Source: Nothopassalora personata (taxonomy: Eukaryota > Ascomycota > Dothideomycetes > Mycosphaerellales > Mycosphaerellaceae). Taken from it: a stretch of 64,000 bases of DNA. Position numbers and translations under genes: made by a program. The DNA lies in the NCBI GenBank assembly GCA_033816765.1, contig CM066294.1:1054001-1118000 (forward strand), written 5' to 3'. The notes under the pieces are model-generated. The model had not been told where the DNA came from. It was given only the letters and a program-made list of their open reading frames with translations, and searched no databases. Positions 1 to 11,932 of this stretch are shown piece after piece (the stretch's first letter is position 1; each line of letters opens with the position of its first letter).

Positions 1-50
1 ACATAAGTTGAACGCATCGAAACTATAAGGGATTCTTAGCGTTCCTAAAT
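1..50. repeat. Fragment of the gypsy-B LTR family at the window edge
   Basis: These bases match an internal part of the gypsy-B LTRs (about 20083-20133 and 26599-26651), sharing the run ending CTTAGCGTTCCTAAAT with a few C/T and G/A differences typical of RIP. After about base 50 the match stops abruptly and copia sequence begins. This may be a truncated LTR of the same family or part of a larger insertion cut by the window. The left side cannot be seen. Confidence 0.5.
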
Positions 51-1667
51 ATAAAAAAGATTCGTAGATCTCGGTAATTAGTCTAATTATTCCAAGTATA
101 AGCAGCCTAATTAGTCTAAGCATAAGCAGTCTAATCGCCCTAAGTCTAAGCGCTTAGGTAGAATAAGTTACGTGCTCGTCTCGTTATTATAATTCTAGGG
201 TCTATAGGAATCATTCCGTAACATTAGGAAGGAGTAAGTACCTACTATCTATAAGCCTAGTAATAGCTTTATTAGAGTATTCTTAAGTAAGAATAATAAT
301 AAGTAGTGTATATAGTACTTATATAAGCATACTAACGCGAACTACTATAAGTAGTATCTAGAGAAGAATCCTAGGAATAAGTCTAAGAAGGGTAGAGAGA
401 CCCTAAAGAATAGGGTAAAGAAGGTAAAGGGTAGTAAGTCCTCTAGGAAGAGGATTGCTATAGCAATTAATAACTAGTTAGATATATTATCTAATTAGGA
501 GTATAACTCTAATAGCAATAGCGACTAGAGATAACTATATAGGAGGTCTAGAGTAGCTATTATAGTTATATAACTAGTATATATAGAAAGGGTAGTAGCT
601 ACTATATTAAACCTAATATTAATAGACAAAGTCTATAATATAGGTATAGCCTTCTATATCTATAATAATCTTATAGACCTTTAAAATATTAGGCTAAGAC
701 TTAGGCCTATATACTTCTTATAGACCGTTAGGCAAGGATCCCTTATAACTAAAGAAGAATTAGAATAGATTATAAAGAACTATCTTAGTTAAGAGACTAT
801 CCTCCTCCTTCGTAATATACTTTACTCTCTAGAGTTAGATATAACACTAAACTCTATAGAACTCCTATATAAGAAATATAGAGTTTACCTAGATAGACTA
901 TCTGAAATGCTATTCTAGAAGGACAAGCCTATAGGCTTAGTTAAGATAATAAAGAATATTATTGTCTTTAGGAACCTTAGCGTAAAGAGAGGCTCTAGGA
1001 AGAATAAAGACAGATTAGTATTAAAAGGACTTACTACTCTTATATTTACTAAGCTAAGAACTAATATAGTTAGATAGTATTAAAGGCTTAGGTATATTAG
1101 AAGTATACTACTTAATACTATAAAAGAAGTAGTTAAGGGCCTAGAAGATATTAATACTATAGAGTTAGGACATTATAAGACTTATAAGCTTATAAGGTTA
1201 TAAAGAGTTGTTTTAAGAATCCCTAGGAGACCTATACTAGAGGTATTAGATAAAATCTATACTAACCTTATTAGTCTAATTACTCTAATCTCTTATAATA
1301 GTTACGTATATTACCTTATGCTTATATACGCTAAAACTAGGATAAGGTAGTACTTACTACTTTTAAAGAAGAGTAATACTCTAGTAATAATTTAAACTTA
1401 GCTTATAATAATATAGAACTACTATAAGAAGACGCCTAAGATCTAGTTCTTAGATAGTAGAGGGGAGTTTAATAACATTAAACTTAGAATATATACCTAA
1501 TATAAAGGGATTAGATAGGACTTTATATTACTATATACTCCTAAGTAAAATAGAATTACTAAAGCTTCTAATAAAGTTATTATTAATAAGGCTAGAGCTA
1601 TACTTATAGACTCTAGCTTACTATAGAACCTCTAGCCCCTAGCTATAGATTTTATATACTATATTAC
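51..1667 (+). pseudogene. Older Ty1/copia element, 5' part (gag to integrase), RIP-destroyed
   Basis: Forward-strand copia remnant interrupted by gypsy A. Around 300-400 a gag zinc-knuckle trace can be read (C-x2-C, then a Lys-His-rich stretch and an NP motif). From about 1140 to 1660 the integrase can be followed with stops read through: an H-Y-x3-Y-K block, then a TPKxNxxxxxxN block corresponding to the copia TPEQNGVAERxN motif (about 1538-1575), then a DSxLxxNLxPLAxD block near 1610-1650. TAG and TAA interrupt every few codons, as expected from CAG/CAA/TGG changed by RIP. The reading resumes beyond gypsy A at 8553 with the Asn-Arg-Leu block of the same integrase, which shows the two halves were once joined. 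Not functional. Confidence 0.8.
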
Positions 1668-1865
1668 TATAACAGCAGCCTATAGCTAACTCTTACATGT
1701 GATGCGGCTATGCCCGGCTTAGCATACCGCACGTAACGCGTATGCGTATACTAGGAGACGCGTATAGCGTCGATAGAAGAAAGTAAGCTTTAGTTTATCT
1801 ACAATTAGAAGATCGTAGGCGTGCTATATATTGCGACATCCCCTTATAGCCTTACGGCCCTTATA
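1668..1865 (+). repeat. Gypsy A 5' LTR
   Basis: 198-bp direct repeat of 8350-8547. It begins TATAACAG (from TGTAAGGG by RIP and drift) and ends CCCTTATA (from CCCTTACA). It contains a small dyad, ATGCGGC...GCCGCA, better preserved in the 3' copy. The 5-bp TSD ATTAC lies directly before it. Confidence 0.9.
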
Positions 1866-1999
1866 GTTCTAAAGCTTCCCTTCGTTATAATCTATACACG
1901 CTATAGAGCCCGCTCGCGACGTATACGACGGCGAGTCGCCTACGCCGCCCCTAAGCCCTAGAGTATAGTAGTAGGCGCGTCGTGTAGCCTTAGTTACGA

Positions 2000-4900
2000 G
2001 AAGAGAGGCCTTACGGGCTAAGATTAAAGAGTAAGAGATATAGCGGGAGATCGAGCGGCTAGAGATCTTACGCGCTATAAGCGCACCGCCTCTAGAGCGT
2101 ATAGGAGGGAGGAGAGAAGATTACCTCCCTACTATAACCCTACCTCTATCTCTATAACTACTAACGATAATATTGTAGTACGAGGCGCGGCCGTAGCGCA
2201 TACGACCCGACCGCGTCTAAAAGAGCCGACGCCTTTTAGAGGGGATTCGATAAGGGAGGTAAGGGTATTCCTTCGGGAGCTCTTACTTATCTTCGCTCTC
2301 TTAGGCACTATATACGCGATAGACGAATTAAAGGTCCTATATAGGGTTATATACCTTAGCGGAGAGGTAAGTAAGCGATAGTATACTAACTATAGCGCCG
2401 TTAACCTTATAGGGTATATATACTAGGACTTTAAGGAGTTCTACCGAGACGTATACGGCGATCCTATAAATCGCGTGCTTAACGTTATATTAGAGTACGA
2501 GGTTACGAGATAGAAGGATAACTAGATAGCGCGATAGTTCGCGACTAAGCTAGATATTATAGAGGACTAGTTAGGTAACTACTTAGAAGCGTAACGTATA
2601 CGGTACCTACTAGCGAAGCTTACGCCTCGCTTACGGTCCGCTATCGTTAGCTACTATAATATCCCTACGACTAGAGAAGACCTAGTAGTCCTAGCCTCGC
2701 GTATCAAAAGTACCGAGCGCCGAGGTAGTAGCGGAGAGCACGACCGCGGGTAGTATATACGTCGTAAGCGTAAAGCTAAGGGCGTACATAAGCGGGCCGA
2801 TCGCCTAAAGTAATAGAAGTAGAGTTAAGTACCGGGCGCCTCGGGTGCGAGTTAGTAGCGAGACGCCGGTAGCTCGTCTTTAACTAGCTAGAAGTCGAAA
2901 GTAGAGTACTACGGCTACGGTAGAAAGGGTTACTATAAGACGGAGTACCGGAATAGACACCTATAGAAAGACCGTAATGCGTAAGCGGTTCGTAGGTTAG
3001 AAACTATCGAGGCTTTAACTAAGAAGGGCGAATAGGGAAAAGGTAGAGGACTAGGTAAGGGTCGCTCCTAAGTCCGAGTTTCTATATAGACCCCTTAAGG
3101 TAAGTCGATGCGAGTCTAGCGCGTTACTTACGAGGCGCCGTCGAGACGCGTAAGGGCTTTCGCGAGGCTACGTTTCTTCTAGATAACGGTATAGATTTAA
3201 GCTTAGTATCGTACGAGTATATACTCCGACACTAGATGTAGCCTATTAGTAGTATAAAGCTTCTAAATCTAGAGTCGTACGCGTAGGACTAGGAGCATTA
3301 CTACGGCGCCTATACGGTTCGCGTGCGACTAGCTAACGATGTAGGAGTAGAGCGCGTAAGCAACGCTATCTACTATATAGCGCCTATAGGTAGGCCGTTA
3401 GTTATTTTAGGTAGACCCTAGCGGTATCGTAATTAGATAGTAAAGGCCGATAAGGATAACTAGTAGTACTACGGTATAGAGACGCCTACGATTTAGTAGC
3501 GTAACGTACGCGAGTTCTTAAGGATCTCGAGAGCTTAAAGTAGGTTTATACGATAAGTATTCGGATTATTACTATAGTAGTATCCGAAGGAGAGGGCCCC
3601 TCGTAGCCTAAAGAATTTATAGACTTCCGAGATGTATACGTACCTAATAAGTAGGCAAAGCGTAAGATGCCCGACGGGGTTAAGTATACGATTAATCTCG
3701 TCGAAGGAAAGAAACCCCCTTTTAAGCCGCTATACTACTAGTCCTTAACTAAGCTAGAGGCCTTAAAGGAGTACCTTACGTAAGTAATAGAGAAGGGGTG
3801 GATTAGGCGATCCGTAAGCGAGGCGGGTGCGCCTATCCTATTCGTACTAAAGAAGAATAGCACTCTTAGGCTCTATATAGATTATAGAGGCCTAAATAAG
3901 ATTATAGTAAAGAACCGGTACCTACTACCCCTAATTAGTAAGACCTTAGATAGGCTATAGGGCGCTAGGCTCTTTACTATAATCGACCTATAGGATGCCT
4001 ACTACCGTATTCCTATTAAGCGAGGAGACGAGTAGAAGACTACGTTTCGTACGCGATACGGTTACTACGAGTACTTAGTTATGCCTTTTAGGTTAACTAA
4101 CGTACTAGCTACCTTTTAGGGGTACATTAATAAGGCCCTTACTAGGTTAGTAGATAACATCTACGTAGTCTACCTAGATAACATCCTTATCTATAGCGTA
4201 ATACGTAAGGAGTACGTACGAGCCGTACGCGCGGTACTAGAGAGGCTACGAAAGTTCGCCCTATTTACGAACCTAAAGAAGTGTAGCTTCTTCTAGGAGA
4301 ATGCCGAGTTCCTAGGATTTATCGTAAGTATCGTAGGCGTATCGATAGATAGGAGTAGGGTAGCCGTAATTGAGGAATAGCCTACGCCTACGAGTTTTTA
4401 TAAGGTTCAATCCTTCCTAGGATTCTATAACTTCTATAGGCGCTTTATTAAAGGGTACTCGAGGATTGCGAAGCTATTAATAGACCTACTAAAGGGATGT
4501 AAGAATAGTAAGAAGTAAGGGCCTCTTATATAGTCCGCTTACGAGGAGTAAGCGTTCTAACGGCTAAAAGCTAGGTTCCTCGGAGTACCTATCCTAAGGT
4601 ACTTTAATCCTTCGTTACGTACGAGGGTTAAAACAGATGCCTTAGGTTTTACAATTATAGGCATTATCTCTTAGTTATTTAGGACTAAGTAGCATCTAAT
4701 TACCTTCTATTTTCGTAAGATAGTACCTACTAAGTGCAATTATAAGACCTATAACTAGGAGCTACTAGTAGTAGTAGAGGCATTTAAGTATTAGCGACCG
4801 TACCTCGAAGGCGTATCGTACGCGGTTTAGGTACTAGTCGACTATACGAATCTATAGGGTTTTATAATAGTAAAGTAGCGAAATAGGAGGTAAGCTTAAT

Positions 4901-6640
4901 AGGCGGCGTTTCTATAATCTTTCGACTTCGTAGTAGAGTATAGGGCGGGGAAGAGTAACCTAGCCGATACGCTATCGCGACGTAGTAACTACGTACGCGT
5001 AGCGTAGTAGACGTCGAACTTGCTTTCTACGCTATAAAGTAAGCTATCTTTCTAGAAGGAATCCCTATTAAGAGAGGACGAGCCTATAGTAAGGCGCGTA
5101 ACCGCTACCTACGAGAAGATATAGGATAAGGCGACGATAATAGTAGTAGGAGTCTACGAGCCGTAGGGGACCCGATTGCTACTAGTAAGAGTGTACGCTA
5201 TAATAATGTAGGGCGGCCTAGGTAAACTGCTTACACTACTAATAAAAATTGTATAGGGGAGAGACGATAGGTACGTCGTATACTTATCGTAGGCGCCTAG
5301 CGAAGGGGACGCTAAGGACTAGTATATAAAAGACGGGTTAGTCTATCGCGGAAACGCGATTATAGTACCCGAAGACTATATAGTAAGAGCATAGCTACTC
5401 TATATACATTATAACGACCTACTAGTAGGGCACTTTAGTAAGGTAAAGACTAAAGAGCTACTACGACGTTATTACTAGTAGGAATTACTTAGTAAAGATG
5501 TAAGGGAGTATGTTAGAAACTGTAGGGCTTATTAGACCTTAAAGGCGAGGCGCTATCGACCCTACGGTAAGCTATAGCTACTACCTAGGCTAGACGGTCT
5601 ATAGTAAGAAATTACTATAGATTTTATTACGGACCTACCGCTAAGTAAGCGAGGAGAATACGTGTATAATGCGATCCTAGTAATCGTCGACCGCTACTCT
5701 AAAATAAACTTATACATTCCTACGACTAAGACATATATAGCGGCGGAGCTTACGAGGATCTTACGAGACGAAGTCGTGCGGCATTATAGTATACTAGTAG
5801 GTATAGTAAGTGATCGCGGGTTAGTGTTTACGAGTAAGTTCTAGAGTAACTTCTACTTCGAGGCGTAGGTAAAGCGTAAGCTATCTATAGCTTTCTACCC
5901 TTAGACTAACGGCTAGACTAAGAGGGTAAACTAAACCTTAGAATAGTACCTTCGTTATTACTATAGCGAGAACTAGATAGAGTAGGCTAAGTAGCTAGCT
6001 ATTACTAAATTCGTATATAATAATAGCGTCTACCCTACGCTACGTATAAGCCTATTCGAGATAGCGTACAGTTAGAGACCTAAGATTGCCCTAAAACCTA
6101 TAGGATCTCGAGGCGAGATCCGGGAAGGGGAGGTACTAGTAGCGGTAGACTTAGTTAACCGTATACGAGAGATGCGCGCTACGCTTACGAAGCGTTAGGA
6201 AATCGTAGTAGCCGATTAGACTCGCTACTATAATAAGACTTATAAGGCTAAGAGCTATCGCGTAGGTAATATAGTCTTATTATCTACGAAGAACCTAAGG
6301 TTAGTATTACCGAAGAAGAATATAGGTCCGAAGTTTGTTAGACCGTACCGTATTATCGACGCTATCGGTTCGTAGGCGTACCGCCTAGTACTACTAGCCG
6401 ACTTAAGAATTTATAATGTATTCTATATATCCCTCCTCGAGCCGTACGCGGGCAACGAGAAGGATAGAGGCACTATAACCCTCGCTAATAAGGACGGGGA
6501 ATATAAAGTAGAGGCAGTACTAGGAAAGCGTAGGTATAAGGGTAAAGTGCAGTACCTAGTGCGATAGAAGGGCTAGCTAGAAGAGTATAATAGCTAGGAG
6601 CTAGCATAAGGACTCGCGAATACTACGCGTATAGTAGCTA
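2000..6640 (+). pseudogene. Gypsy A gag-pol, inactivated by RIP
   Basis: Read with RIP stops ignored, this is a continuous gag-pol. A zinc knuckle at 2907-2951 retains CCHC spacing, but Cys and His codons have become Tyr (TGC to TAC, CAC to TAC). The protease motif LLDNG is near 3178-3192 (Ser of DSG changed to Asn). The reverse transcriptase has DYRGLNK near 3880 and YLDNILIYS at 4171-4197 (second catalytic Asp to Asn). The RNase H has TDALGF near 4633. The integrase zinc-binding and core domains lie at about 5400-6000; one 60-codon stretch there (5662-5844) is still open and reads as integrase core. A C-terminal chromodomain is at about 6505-6605. The chromodomain is the mark of chromoviruses, which it can direct to heterochromatin. 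No intact protein can be made. Confidence 0.88.
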
Positions 6641-7064
6641 AATATAAGGCGTTAGCGAAGACGGTATAAGCCGGCGGAAGGATCCGCGAAGGCTACGCGC
6701 ATAGTAGTCGAATATAAGGTGCCTACGAAGGCTGTATAAGGCGCTAAAATAAGGGCATAGGTTATGTATTTAGGCCTTAACCCTCCGGTAGCTAGATATA
6801 AGGACCTCTACCCCCGATAGTAAACTTAGCTATAACTAGTATAGAAGACACTAACCTATAGTGTCTTCTATCGGACTAAAAGGCTCGCTTACTTAGTCGA
6901 GTAAACACCCCCGATAGTAATAACATTAGAGAGGGAGGTAAGGAGAGAGAAGAGTAGAGAGAAGAGTATTTATTTTAAAAATAAACTTTTATAGGGCGCG
7001 CTATGGCGCTACGTAGATAGGAGATAGGCGCGTAGTAGGCGGCTAATATACGCGGAGTGCGCGA

Positions 7065-7936
7065 TTACTCGTTATTATCCTCCTTATTATCCTCCTTATT
7101 ATACTCGCCCCGTAGGGCTAGTAGTAAGAAGGCCCTATCGGCCGTAGTAGTGTTAATGTTTCTAGCCTATAGGAACTATAACTACGGTTAGTATAGGACA
7201 CGTATACGACACGTATGTTACTTATAGTACGGCCGAGCTCGAAGAGCCTGATAAGGGCCCTGTTCTACTCTTACTATAGAACTACGGACGTAGTAGCGGC
7301 GGCGGAGGAGGGGGTAGTAGTAGTAGAGGCGCTAGCGAAGCGTAGGCGGGTGTCGCCTATACGCTTATTCTTATAGGTAGAGAACTGCCTCTTAACCTAG
7401 GAGGAGGTTAGCCGATTTATATAGGGAGCGATAGTACGCCGTATACGGCGAGCGTAGGGAGCGCTAGCGAGGCGTAGCACTTACCTCTAGGATCTACTCG
7501 CCTAGCTAGGCGTAGAGCTCGTACTACTAGTCTAGAGCATCCTACTCTTATTTAGTAATAGGGTTACTAAGCCCCTAGGCAAGCTTATTACGCTAGGCGC
7601 GAGCGGTACGTAGGCGAGCTACTAGCTACGCGATAGCGACGCTAGTATTACTAACGTAGGGGTGCCTAATGTCTCTATAGCGCCTACACTTCTTAAGTAA
7701 CTCGCCGGTAGTAACACTATTATACGTATCCTACTCGTCTACTATACTATTAGTAAGCATATCGTAAGCGAAGAGCGTAGCGAATACTTACTAGCTACGA
7801 AGTACGGTAGATAACGTATATATATCTTAATATCGGTACCTAGGCGTCTAGCTAGTAAGGACTTAGGGGTCTACGGCCCTAGTACGCTAGACTTATACTT
7901 CGCTAGCGTGTCTAGTACGCTAAGCGCGCTAGACAT
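7065..7936 (-). pseudogene. Antisense accessory ORF of gypsy A
   Basis: Between the chromodomain and the 3' LTR, the minus strand carries an open frame of about 290 codons if RIP-type TAG/TAA codons are read as Gln/Trp. It starts at ATG 7936 (MSSALSVLDTLAKYK) and needs one frame change near 7690-7700 (mutation or intron). It continues with a Gln- and Arg-rich middle and ends with an acidic repeat (KEDNKEDNNE) before a TAA at 7065-7067. No known family is recognised. The length, biased composition and acidic tail argue for real former coding. Absence of TGA is not evidence here, because RIP itself removes TGA. Confidence 0.5.
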
Positions 7937-8349
7937 TTATGCTAGTAGTACTAGTAATAGTGTTAGTAGTGCTAATAGGCCCCCTATAAGGGCCTCCTAG
8001 CGGAGCTAGTCTTAGATAGCTTCTTCTAAAGCTATAGTAGTACTAGCGGGTCGCTAGGTAGTCGCTAGCGAGGAGCTAGTAGATTACTAGTAGTGCGGTT
8101 ATAGTACGCTATAAGAACGTAGTAAAGGGAAAAGAAGGAAAAGGAGGGAGAGGGTACGCTTCTTAAACCCTCGAGTTAGTTAACCCGGTAACTATAATTT
8201 CACACCTACCTATACTACGATAACAACACGTACGAGACCCGTAGGCGGGTCGCATAGTAACGGAATCTACGAGAAGTAGATAGATTACTTATATAGAAGC
8301 CTCCTAAAGCCGCGAGCTAAGGGTAGCTCGTCCTAGAAGGGGAGGCAGT

Positions 8350-8547
8350 TATAAGGGTAGCCTATAGCTAACCCTTATATATAATGCGGCTATGCCCGGC
8401 TTAGCATGCCGCACGTGACGCGTATGCGTATACTAGGAGACGCGCATAGCGTTAATAGAAGAAAGTAAGCTTTAGTTTATCTACGATTAGAAGATCGTAG
8501 GCGTGCTATACATTACGACATCCCCTTATAGCCTTACGGCCCTTACA
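8350..8547 (+). repeat. Gypsy A 3' LTR
   Basis: 198-bp direct repeat of the 5' LTR, starting TATAAGGG and ending CCCTTACA, followed by the TSD ATTAC (8548-8552). A purine-rich run, AGAAGGGGAGG, about 15 bases upstream is the likely polypurine tract. Confidence 0.9.
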
Positions 8548-8552
8548 ATTAC

Positions 8553-11336
8553 GAACCGCCTCTTTAAGTTTATAATAAAGAATATGCTATAGAAGGACTT
8601 TAAAAAGGACCTAGGTATTAATATTAAAGAAGTAGACTTAGGGAATATAAGAAGGTTTAGATATAAAGCATATAAATATAACGATAATTATACTAAGTCT
8701 AAGAAGTTCTCCGTAAGAGCGGATATATAGTAGTATATAGGGTTCTAGGGTAGTTTATTAACTAACTACCTACTATAGAAGCTATAGTAGGAGAAGGGTA
8801 AATAGGTCTATAAGATAGCCTATACCCCCTATATAACTTTTAATAAGGATTTCCTATAGAACACGTAATACTAAATCCCTATAGGTAAGTAGGTTACTTA
8901 GGGGGAGTAGATAGGACAGACTATTAAGAGCTTCTAGCTTACTACTAGTAATAAGAATACTATCCTAGATAATAAGATTACCTTTCTAAGACATCCCTAG
9001 GATAACCCTAAGGACCCTTACTATAAACATAAGGGCATTTATATGCCTTATAAAGCGCTATACGCGCTAGAAGCAAGTTACTAACCCTATAAACCTTTAG
9101 GGGGAGCTATATAGCTAGAGGGGGAGCTACAATAGTATAGTAACTAACCTAAAACACAAAGGGCTTCGTAATAAGACTCCCCTAACTAAAGTTAGTCTTA
9201 GGGGGAGTATATAATAGAAGTTTTATATCTACTATTTAGAGATATATCCTCCTAGCTCTAGGAACAATCTCCTATAGAGTATACCCGGCTCTAGGAACAA
9301 TCTCCTATAGAGCATACCCGACTCTAGGAATAATCTCCTATAGAGTATAAGCCTTAGACTTCTCCTTAGTCTAAAGAGCTATAATATAAAGATATAGCCC
9401 TAGCTATATAAGAAGATTCTAATTAGGCTATAACACTATTCTACCCTACCCTATATATTAGTAAGAGGAAGAGAGATAGGACTTATAAGCCTATAAAGAC
9501 TAAATAAGCTAAGGTCTATCCTAAGCTAATAAGGAGAAGTTTAAGATAGAATAGATCTAATTATAATTATAGCAAACTTAAGAAAGTATTTACTATATTA
9601 GCTATAGATAATATAAAGAAAAAGAAGAGGAAGCTTATAGATCCTACTACCCTAACTAAAGCATTAAATAGACCTAATAGAGCTAAATAGATTAGGGCAA
9701 TTAGAAAGGAATTTAACTCCTTAGAAGACATAGAATATATTATATAGATCCTATTATAGAAAGTCCCGAAGGGCAGGAAACTACTTATAGGAAAATAGGT
9801 CCTATACTATAAGTATCTTCCTAATAGGTCTATTAAGAAGCGTAGAGCTAGATAGGTAGCTAAGGGATTTACCTAAAAGTAAGGTATAGACTATATTAAA
9901 ACCTTTGCTCTAACCCTAAGGCTACTAATAAGTAGAATTCTCCTAGCCCTATATATAGTTCTTAGCTAGAAGAGGAGACAGATTAATGTTAACACAGCAT
10001 TTCTAAACCCTAATATTAATAGACCTTTATATATTAAACTACTAGAAGACGTAGAGCTTATTAAGAAAGACCTATCTAACAAAGTTCTAGAAATTAAGAA
10101 GGGACTTTATAGACTAAAACAAGCTATAAACCTCTAGTACTATAATACTAAGGAAGCTCTAGAAGAATTAGGCCTAAAGAGACTTAATTCTAATATATAT
10201 CTCTTTTAGGGGGAGAATCTTTTAGTTCTCCTATATATAGATAACTTTTAGATCTTTAGTAATAGTAATTAGAAGATTAATAAGTTTATTACTAGACTAA
10301 AGAATAAGTACTCTATTAAAACTATTAATACTAATCTTTTCTTAGGTATATAACTAAAGAGTAAAAAGAATAGAGGTCTCTATATCTCCTAAAAGTACTA
10401 TACTTTAGAGAAACTTTAGAAATATAGCCTAGACTTAGCTAAAAGTGTTAAGTATCCCCTTAACCGCCTATATAAAGCTTATAAAGAGTAATATAATATA
10501 TAGGATTATAATCTATTTAATATATTAATTAGGGAACTCTAGTACCTAGCTAACTAGACGAGACTAGATATTATCTATCTAATAAACTACTTAGCTAAAT
10601 TCTTAGCTTATCCTTTAGTAGAGTATATTACTATAGTAAAGTATGTTTAGAGATATATTACTAGAACAATTAACAAATGCCTAATCCTTAGAAAGACACA
10701 ATCTCTAAAGCTAGAGATCTATATAGACTCTAATTTCTCTAGAGATTTAATAGGTAGATTAACCTTAGGACTCCTAGTTAAAATAGCTAGAGGTCCTATA
10801 ATCTAGAAGTCTAACCTATAGAAAGAGATAGTTCTATTAAGCACTAAAGTCGAGTATATAGCCTTAACTAAATACTATAGGAAAGTAATATAGTTAAGAA
10901 ATCTACTCTATAAAATCTAGAAAATAACTAACTATAAGGCTTAAGCCTTTAAGATCTTTATAGACAACTAGTCTACTATTAAGCTAGTTAGAGATTATAC
11001 TAACTATAAAAGAACTAAATATATTAGACTTAGGAACCACTTTTATAGATAGGTTTATAAAGAAGGCTTAATTATAGTCAAGTATATCCCTACTATATAG
11101 CAGCTTATAGATTAGCTTATAAAACTAAAGTTACTAAACTATATCCTCTAAGGAAGGTTTCTAGGAGTTAACTATACTTTTATTTATATATAGTAAGATC
11201 TTTATTTGTTTGTAAGTATTTATAAAGCAATATTTTATTTATTAGGAGATAGTAGAGGAAAGCTTTTATTTATTAGCCTTAAGGGCTAGATTTATTTATA
11301 GTATCGTATATCTTACTATACTTATATAACTAGACT
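8553..11336 (+). pseudogene. Older Ty1/copia element, 3' part (end of integrase, RT, RNase H)
   Basis: Continuation of the copia interrupted by gypsy A. It resumes with the Thr-Asn-Arg-Leu integrase block, then a capsid-to-RT linker, then reverse transcriptase: RRARxVAKGFTxKxGIDY near 9840-9890, and YIDNF near 10233-10247 where YVDD is expected (Asp to Asn, RIP). RNase H follows with STKVEYIAL near 10840. The coding trace ends near 11160. From about 11170 to 11336 the DNA is AT-rich and may be 3' UTR or LTR. Its LTRs could not be paired inside the window. Copia C is inserted directly after 11341. Confidence 0.8.
9255..9353 (+). repeat. Three tandem 33-bp repeats in the copia linker
   Basis: A 33-bp unit containing CTCTAGGAACAATCTCC is repeated three times head to tail (9255-9287, 9288-9320, 9321-9353) with only transition differences. 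At 33 bp it keeps frame and would add 11 residues per copy to the copia polyprotein between integrase and RT. Confidence 0.85.
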
Positions 11337-11341
11337 ATAGA

Positions 11342-11547
11342 TATCACGTTACAAGTGGTTAGAAGTCATAAAATGGGCTCATAAAGGTGTTTTAAAAGCA
11401 GATAGTAGATTGCATGTGTCTAAGCTAGAATTGAAGGGGCTGCTTATAAAAAGGCTGCAGGTGACTAATCAATGTCACCTGATTCTTGGCGGCTGCTGCC
11501 TTAGGTTTAATTAGGCTGTAGCGCCGGTGCACGCTTAGATCGTAACA
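11342..11547 (-). repeat. Copia C 3' LTR
   Basis: 206-bp direct repeat of 18589-18794, about 95% identical by eye, the differences being almost all C/T or G/A. It is flanked on the left by the TSD ATAGA. Confidence 0.9.
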
Positions 11548-11825
11548 CACCCCCTTAGCTCGTGCGGCTTGTAGGTGAATGAGCTAATCGTATGTAATCG
11601 CGTGCACCCCATCCATTACCTATCACCCCACCTACCCACCTTATAACGTTAGGCTTCGTTACTACGTGCTTATTAGAGCTCTATTGTAAGCTGCATAGCA
11701 GGGCTCTAAGTTAGCGTTTTAGGTAAGGCTATTGTCCTAGCCTTACATCCCCATTCACAATCTCACTAAGTCCCTTATACTATAGTTAACCTATATAATA
11801 GGTTCTAAACGATATGAATCTTGTC

Positions 11826-11932
11826 CGGTGGGGTAGCTGAGCTGTTCTTATAGTACTAAACGGCAAGGCGTGCTATCTCCCTACATTTTAACGGACATGT
11901 AAGGTTGTAGGTTCGAGTCCTAGGGGTTATTA
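11826..11932 (+). other. tRNA-like sequence in the copia C tail
   Basis: The segment contains a good internal B box, GGTTCGAGTCC (about 11910-11920), preceded by an A-box-like GTAGCTGAGC (about 11832-11841) and a possible stem CCTACA...TGTAAGG between them. The acceptor stem does not close and the A-to-B distance is longer than in most tRNAs. It could be a decayed tRNA with intron or variable arm, a tRNA-derived SINE, or chance. It is not called as a functional tRNA. Confidence 0.3.

Larger units (their letters stand above)
1668..8547 (+). mobile_element. Gypsy A: complete Ty3/gypsy chromovirus-type LTR retrotransposon, RIP-mutated
   Basis: A 6,880-bp element bounded by 198-bp LTRs (1668-1865 and 8350-8547) and a perfect 5-bp target duplication ATTAC (1663-1667 and 8548-8552). 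The LTR ends were TGTAAGGG...CCCTTACA; the leading TG is now TA, a RIP-type change. Inside, in order on the plus strand, are gag with a CCHC knuckle, protease, reverse transcriptase, RNase H, integrase and chromodomain. About 1.7 kb then separates the chromodomain from the 3' LTR and carries an antisense open frame. The LTR copies differ almost only by C/T and G/A transitions, so RIP rather than age explains their divergence. It is inserted in the integrase gene of an older copia element. Confidence 0.93.

Noticed and set aside
1675..1700. Alternative LTR start TGTGATG at 1699 for gypsy A
   Set aside because: Similarity between the two copies extends 31 bp further left, and only the start at 1668 gives a TSD (ATTAC) and inverted ends.
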